DNA of 64,000 bases from Corydoras sp. C115 (Eukaryota; Chordata; Actinopteri; Siluriformes; Callichthyidae), in contig JAFMOC010000006.1 of the NCBI GenBank assembly GCA_019802505.1, forward strand, positions 2,665,501 to 2,729,500, given 5' to 3'. Of the stretch, positions 60,401 through 64,000 are shown piece after piece. A program made the position numbers and the translations under genes. The notes beneath the pieces were generated by a model. It was not told where the DNA came from, made no database searches, and worked only from the letters and a program-made list of their open reading frames with translations. How positions within the stretch are numbered: position 1 is the first letter of the stretch; each line of letters begins with the position of its first letter.

Positions 60401-62147
60401 CCTCTCTGCTGTCCTAAAGGTCCTTCTAATCTTCATAACGGTTTTGCAGACCATGGGTTGTGCTTTTTTCATGTCAGAGTGGTGGTTGTTGTGTTTAATT
60501 GTTTTCTAGTGAATATTTTATGTGATTCGTGTCATTCTGGTCTATGGTTTGTGTACTTTTCCCAACATAGTTTTTCAAAGGCATGTCAATTTATTATTGT
60601 TTTACATTTCTGCTCTATTCAGCTATATAATGCCAGTACATGGTTTGTGTCATGTACATTGTATTAAATCAGACTATATAAGATGTTTCAAGTTCAAGTG
60701 ATGTAAAAAGTTAAGTATTTTCTCCGGTGATGTTTTAAACAGGCTTTGCAGATGATTCATATAATACTATAAGGGTTATTTAATTGGGTGGTGAATTACT
60801 ACTACATAAATTGTTCCATACTCCCCAAGTAATGTTAAATGAGGCTCCAAAATATACTACATTTCCAGGGTGCAGATATGCCTTGGATCAGTTGTTTGAG
60901 GAGTGGATAAATACAAGATAACTTTGCCTCATTAGTCACCTTGACCCTGCTGTTTGTTTTACTGTTTCCCCACAATGAGTTGTAGTCATTAAAAGTTTCA
61001 TTCTCCTATGAAAATAACGAGTGTTGATAGTTAGTCTAACAGATTTAAGCTTTTGTTGGTTTGGGTGGTGATCCAGGGAGATGTATACTGAGCAGAGTAT
61101 TATAGGTGTGGGCAGTGGTAAATGTGCTGCGGTTATTTGGATGTTTGATAGTTTCGGGATTTTCTATGCATAACATTGTGGTTATTCAAGACTGCTGAAC
61201 CCATCACTGGGTGGTGGATTGATTGGGCCTTAACAGGGGTGCTTACATTTATGCATAAGCCTGGATGTAAATTCAAAAACTAATGCAAAAAAATGGATGT
61301 AAATACAATTGTCCATCATACAACAATATATTTATTTTCACACTTACTGTTGGTCCTCCACCATGCATCTTAAGTGCTCGCACTGTCGCAACCAAAACCA
61401 CCACATGAGGCCTAAGTCCAGAAGCACGACACTTAATGTTGAAAAACTTCTCCATACCAATGTCTGCACCAAAACCTGCCTCAGTCACTGCCAAGAAAAT
61501 CAAACACAAGACCAATTTACTTACAGTATGAAAGGTTAACGACAGTTTAAGAGAACATCTGGGAATTTGCCGAACAGCTTAATTTCAAAACAATGGACCT
61601 CAATATAAACTTGCTCCTTATAAGCACTTGAGAATATATGCATATTGTTGCATCAGCAATAGGGTCCAAGGTTTAACAGAAAGTGCCAAAACACATTTGC
61701 TATAATAGTAGCAAATTTAACATTATAAAAAGGACATGAGCAACATCAGAATCTGACAGAAACTGGTAGTGTTTTTCCACACTTAATATGGACCCTCTGT
61801 CGAAAGAAGTTCTGTAATGTGATGCCCTGAGGGAGAGGTGAAAAAGAAAATCCCAGAAATAAGAGAAAAATATATAAAAGCACTTGTAAATATTGTAAAT
61901 ATTAGTGCAGATGAAAAACACATCCATGTTTATACAAAATATTTAACAGGGTGAAGAAAAACTTAAATTAACATGTTTTTGTTTTGTTTACTTCCCGTTA
62001 TCGATTAAACATTCTCTACCTCTGATTTAAGTGAGGTTGGCGCTATTGGGTACCACAAAGTCATGTATTTACTTGTTTCAAAAAACTTTCAGACATAGCT
62101 GGCTTGGTTAGAAACTGCTAAAGCCTAAACAGTTTGTAACACATTAT

Positions 62148-62233
<86 letters not shown>

Positions 62234-63091
62234 AAACATGTATATACTCTTGTGTATAGAATATTTCAGTAAATATTTAAAAATCTTTATTTAAATTTTT
62301 ATAACGTTAAAACCTACTTTATTTTGAATATTGTATCAGGTTAATTGGCAGGCATCACTTGAAGTGACATGACCTGTGACTTATGATTTAAACCAAATAA
62401 AACCTTGCTAAATATTTAAAAAATAAGATTTAGTTTTTCACACTAGTCATTTATGATTTTTGTGGCATTATTTTTATAAACCTGAAGTATAGCTCAGTAA
62501 TCATTTAGACAGAAAATGAATCAACCTACATGTATAAGAAAATCACAGAGCTGCTTGGTCAGACAAAAACACCAGCAACTTATAACAATGTGTACAGAGA
62601 GCATGTTATAATTTCTTACTTTAACACTTTAAGATACAGGCCGGTTATTTATTTATTTATTTATTTAATGAAATGTTTAAAAAAAAATAGTGGTTGGTGC
62701 ATTATTCCAATCCCAGCAGTGTCACTGAGGAGTTTAAAATGGAACTACAGCAGCACTGCTGCACCAAAACTCCCTCACTGCATCAATGTTACAGCATAAC
62801 TGACCAAATACACCACCAAAATTATACTTGCTCTCTGACAGTTCTGATCAATAGAGAACAAAGAAACAACAGATGTACTACAGTCTGTAATTATAAAATT
62901 ACAAAGTCCATCTATATGTTAAGTGGAGAAAATAGACATTGGAGCAAGAAGGTGGTGTGCCCAAACTTTTGACGGTACTGTAAATGTTTTAATATTAACA
63001 TTCAAATATTTATTATAAAAAGTCTTAGGCTAAAGAAGGAGAATACATATTTAATCCATCTTGTTTTTTTTTTAATAACTAGGTTGAATAT

Positions 63092-63134
<43 letters not shown>

Positions 63135-63893
63135 TGACCATGCTAAAAATAAAATGATCAAATACTTTACTTGTATTTGCGCTTGTATTGAAGTAGAATT
63201 AATTAGCAATACAAGTATTTGGAGGGCAGTCAGTATAATCCTAAATCAAACTGTGCACTTATCCTTCTGGTTCTTTTCTAAACATGCATACTGGAAATTC
63301 ACAGGTAATGTGCTTTAACAGCAAACTCATGACCAAAGAATTCTTCCCAACGTGAAACTTTGACAGTAAAATCAGGTTAAAACTTCCTTAGTCTAGAATC
63401 AGCTAAAAAAGACAGGACTGATGTTTTTCTAATGAGGGAAAGTACGAGCAAGTACTCAGAAAGAAAAGACAGTCCAGTTGATTCTTTGTTTGGAGCTATT
63501 ATTTAAATATATCCACATAGGATGTAAACAGAACCTAAAAGCTAGCACTTTCATACCTACAAATCCTTCAGGTCCTACTAATTTCAGAGCAATTTTATCA
63601 GCCAGGATAGAAGAGTTCCCATGAGCAATATTCGCAAAAGGGCCGGCATGAACAAACACAGGGTTTCCCTAAAGACAGAGAAGGAAAGAAGAAATGTAAT
63701 CTGACATACAATTTATCACAAGCATTTCTTCTTTTGATTTATATTCAAGTTAATTCACAACACAAAGTTACAACTGTTTTAATAAAGAGATGCTTAAATT
63801 TTATTTGCACTCATACTCTTTTACCTCTAGTGTCTGCATAAGGTTGGGCTTGATGGCATCTCTCATCAACACAGTCAGTGCTCCCGACACACC
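54430..63893 (-). CDS. mthfd1: C1-tetrahydrofolate synthase, C-terminal exons (partial)
   Basis: Nine exons in transcript order: 63825-63893, 63557-63668, 61348-61487, 59649-59690, 59429-59529, 59177-59354, 57822-57929, 56767-56919 and 54430-54519. All are GT-AG, and phases join into the last 330 residues plus stop. The 5' part lies beyond the right edge. The product is the C-terminal part of the formate-tetrahydrofolate ligase domain, which makes 10-formyl-THF from formate, THF and ATP. Recognisable blocks are VFVHAGPFANIAHGNSS, TEAGFGADIGMEKFFNIKCR, VVVLVATVRALKMHGGGP, THWADGG, QKIYGADDVELLPEAQHK, ICMAKTHLSLSH and GLPTRPCFYDIDL. VVAVNAFKTDT, LPEAQHK and PTGFVLPIRDIRA match cytosolic MTHFD1 better than mitochondrial MTHFD1L. 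SILADKIALK is closer to MTHFD1L, so paralogue assignment is likely but not certain. The protein ends GLF, as in both human proteins. A Tc1-like element occupies the last intron. Confidence 0.95.
54607..54651. repeat. TA-rich microsatellite
   Basis: Imperfect (TA)n in the last intron of mthfd1. Confidence 0.85.
55192..56711 (-). mobile_element. Tc1-like element with DD37E-type spacing in the last mthfd1 intron
   Basis: The ends CACTGCTTGCAGAATTATTAGG and (reverse) CACTGTGTGCAGAATTATTAGG are flanked by TA at 55190-55191 and 56712-56713. The 1520-bp element carries a minus-strand transposase in the same direction as mthfd1. Confidence 0.93.
55521..56548 (-). pseudogene. Tc1-like transposase, frames broken
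   Basis: The minus strand reads an N-terminal helix-turn-helix region (about 56548-56330, with frameshifts). Then comes 56311-56063 with WAKKYLKTDFSKVLWIDE, holding the first catalytic Asp. 55844-55521 carries MIFMQDNAPTHSS (second Asp) and PPCSPDLNPIENLW (Glu). I count 37 residues between the second Asp and the Glu, against 34 in classical Tc1. The middle part and the N terminus need frame changes, so the copy is probably dead. Confidence 0.85.
56967..57297 (+). mobile_element. DANA/Mermaid-like SINE, rearranged
   Basis: Head GGCGGCACGGTGGCTTATTGG. The B box is changed to GGTTCAATTCC. The 3' half is scrambled: a reverse-sense segment (ATCACTGGGCACACTCACTT, then ACTATATGGGGC) follows the forward core, so the copy looks like two SINE pieces joined head to head. 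It lies in the intron of mthfd1 between 56919 and 57822. Confidence 0.85.
57935..58960. other. Intron of mthfd1, nothing recognised
   Basis: No exon or repeat beyond a short (AAATA)n near 58220-58255. Confidence 0.5.
58967..59045 (-). mobile_element. L2-type LINE 3' tail
   Basis: The reverse strand reads GTCACTTTGGATAAAAGCATC-type sequence followed by TGCTAAATGTAAATTC, matching the tail of the L2 copy at 42725-43745. Confidence 0.75.
59695..61340. other. Intron of mthfd1 with strand-asymmetric block
   Basis: From about 60120 to 61260 the top strand is enriched in T and G and poor in A- and C-runs, unlike the flanking sequence. No frame matches a known protein. It could be a decayed retroelement inserted in reverse. 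Confidence 0.4.
61495..62150. other. Intron of mthfd1, nothing recognised
   Basis: No exon or nameable repeat. Confidence 0.5.
62154..62230. repeat. (TA)n microsatellite
   Basis: About 77 bp of TA preceded by T-rich sequence. Confidence 0.96.
62690..62983 (+). mobile_element. Non-autonomous Tc1-related repeat
   Basis: Shares GGTTGGTGCATTATT, CCAGCAGTGTCACTGAGG and CTACAGCAGCACTGCTGCA with 6370-6830. The right end GCCCAAACTTTTGACGGTACTGTA resembles Tc1-type termini. No coding capacity. Confidence 0.7.
63092..63131. repeat. TA then GT microsatellite
   Basis: A short (TA)n followed by (GT)n to 63131. Confidence 0.93.
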
Positions 63894-64000
63894 CTAAAAT
63901 ATAAGAAATGTTTAGTAATTACTAAGCACAAATATACTGTATGTAATTAATAACTGAGCGTAGTACATCTGGATTTGCAGGCAAGCTACTTAATATCTAT

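Noticed and set aside
60305..60667. 120-residue plus-strand open frame
   Set aside because: No known domain, Cys/Phe/Val-rich as expected from T/G-rich sequence, inside an mthfd1 intron and antisense to it.

Overview
The window is ordinary nuclear chromosomal DNA of a ray-finned (teleost) fish. The evidence is AT-rich sequence with long TA, CA and GA microsatellites, interrupted vertebrate genes with GT-AG introns, and a fish-type load of repeats: Tc1/mariner elements, an RTE/Rex3 LINE with its usual GGATGG tail, an L2 LINE, hAT and pogo-like DNA transposons, and more than 20 copies of a tRNA-derived DANA/Mermaid-like SINE. The species cannot be named from this sequence.

Three protein genes can be supported by splicing exons by eye. 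(1) Positions 7970-33182, minus strand: a complete 11-exon gene for a 491-residue CCDC9-family protein, best matched to CCDC9B (human C15orf52). It has a 12-bp first coding exon and one GC-AG intron. (2) Positions 49807-50217, plus strand: a tiny gene in three coding exons plus a probable 5' UTR exon, for a 66-residue Gly/His/Lys-rich protein. In human 15q15.1 the neighbour of CCDC9B is PHGR1, so this is probably the fish PHGR1 orthologue. The two genes are divergent. (3) Positions 54430-63893, minus strand: the last nine exons of a C1-tetrahydrofolate synthase gene (mthfd1), covering the C-terminal 330 residues of the formate-THF ligase domain. It continues past the right edge. Genes 2 and 3 converge.

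Layout. 1-7070: no recognised gene; a decayed Tc1 element with IR/DR ends (1155-2728), repeat fragments and a TA tract. 7074-7899: an internally deleted pogo/Tigger-like element just downstream of the ccdc9b stop codon. 7970-33182: ccdc9b, with introns full of SINEs, a Rex3 LINE, hAT and Tc1 remnants. 33190-49600: intergenic, with nested insertions: two related hAT-type elements with 8-bp target duplications (one holding two SINEs, the other a truncated L2), a 489-bp solo LTR with a 4-bp target duplication, and an inverted duplication. 49360-50300: phgr1 with a TA-cored palindrome just upstream. 50300-54400: intergenic. 54430-64000: mthfd1, whose last intron carries a Tc1-like element of DD37E-type spacing.

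The genes do not form a pathway. mthfd1 serves one-carbon metabolism, CCDC9-family proteins are little-studied coiled-coil proteins, and PHGR1 is an intestinal epithelial protein in mammals. No CRISPR, operon, rRNA or true tRNA gene was seen.
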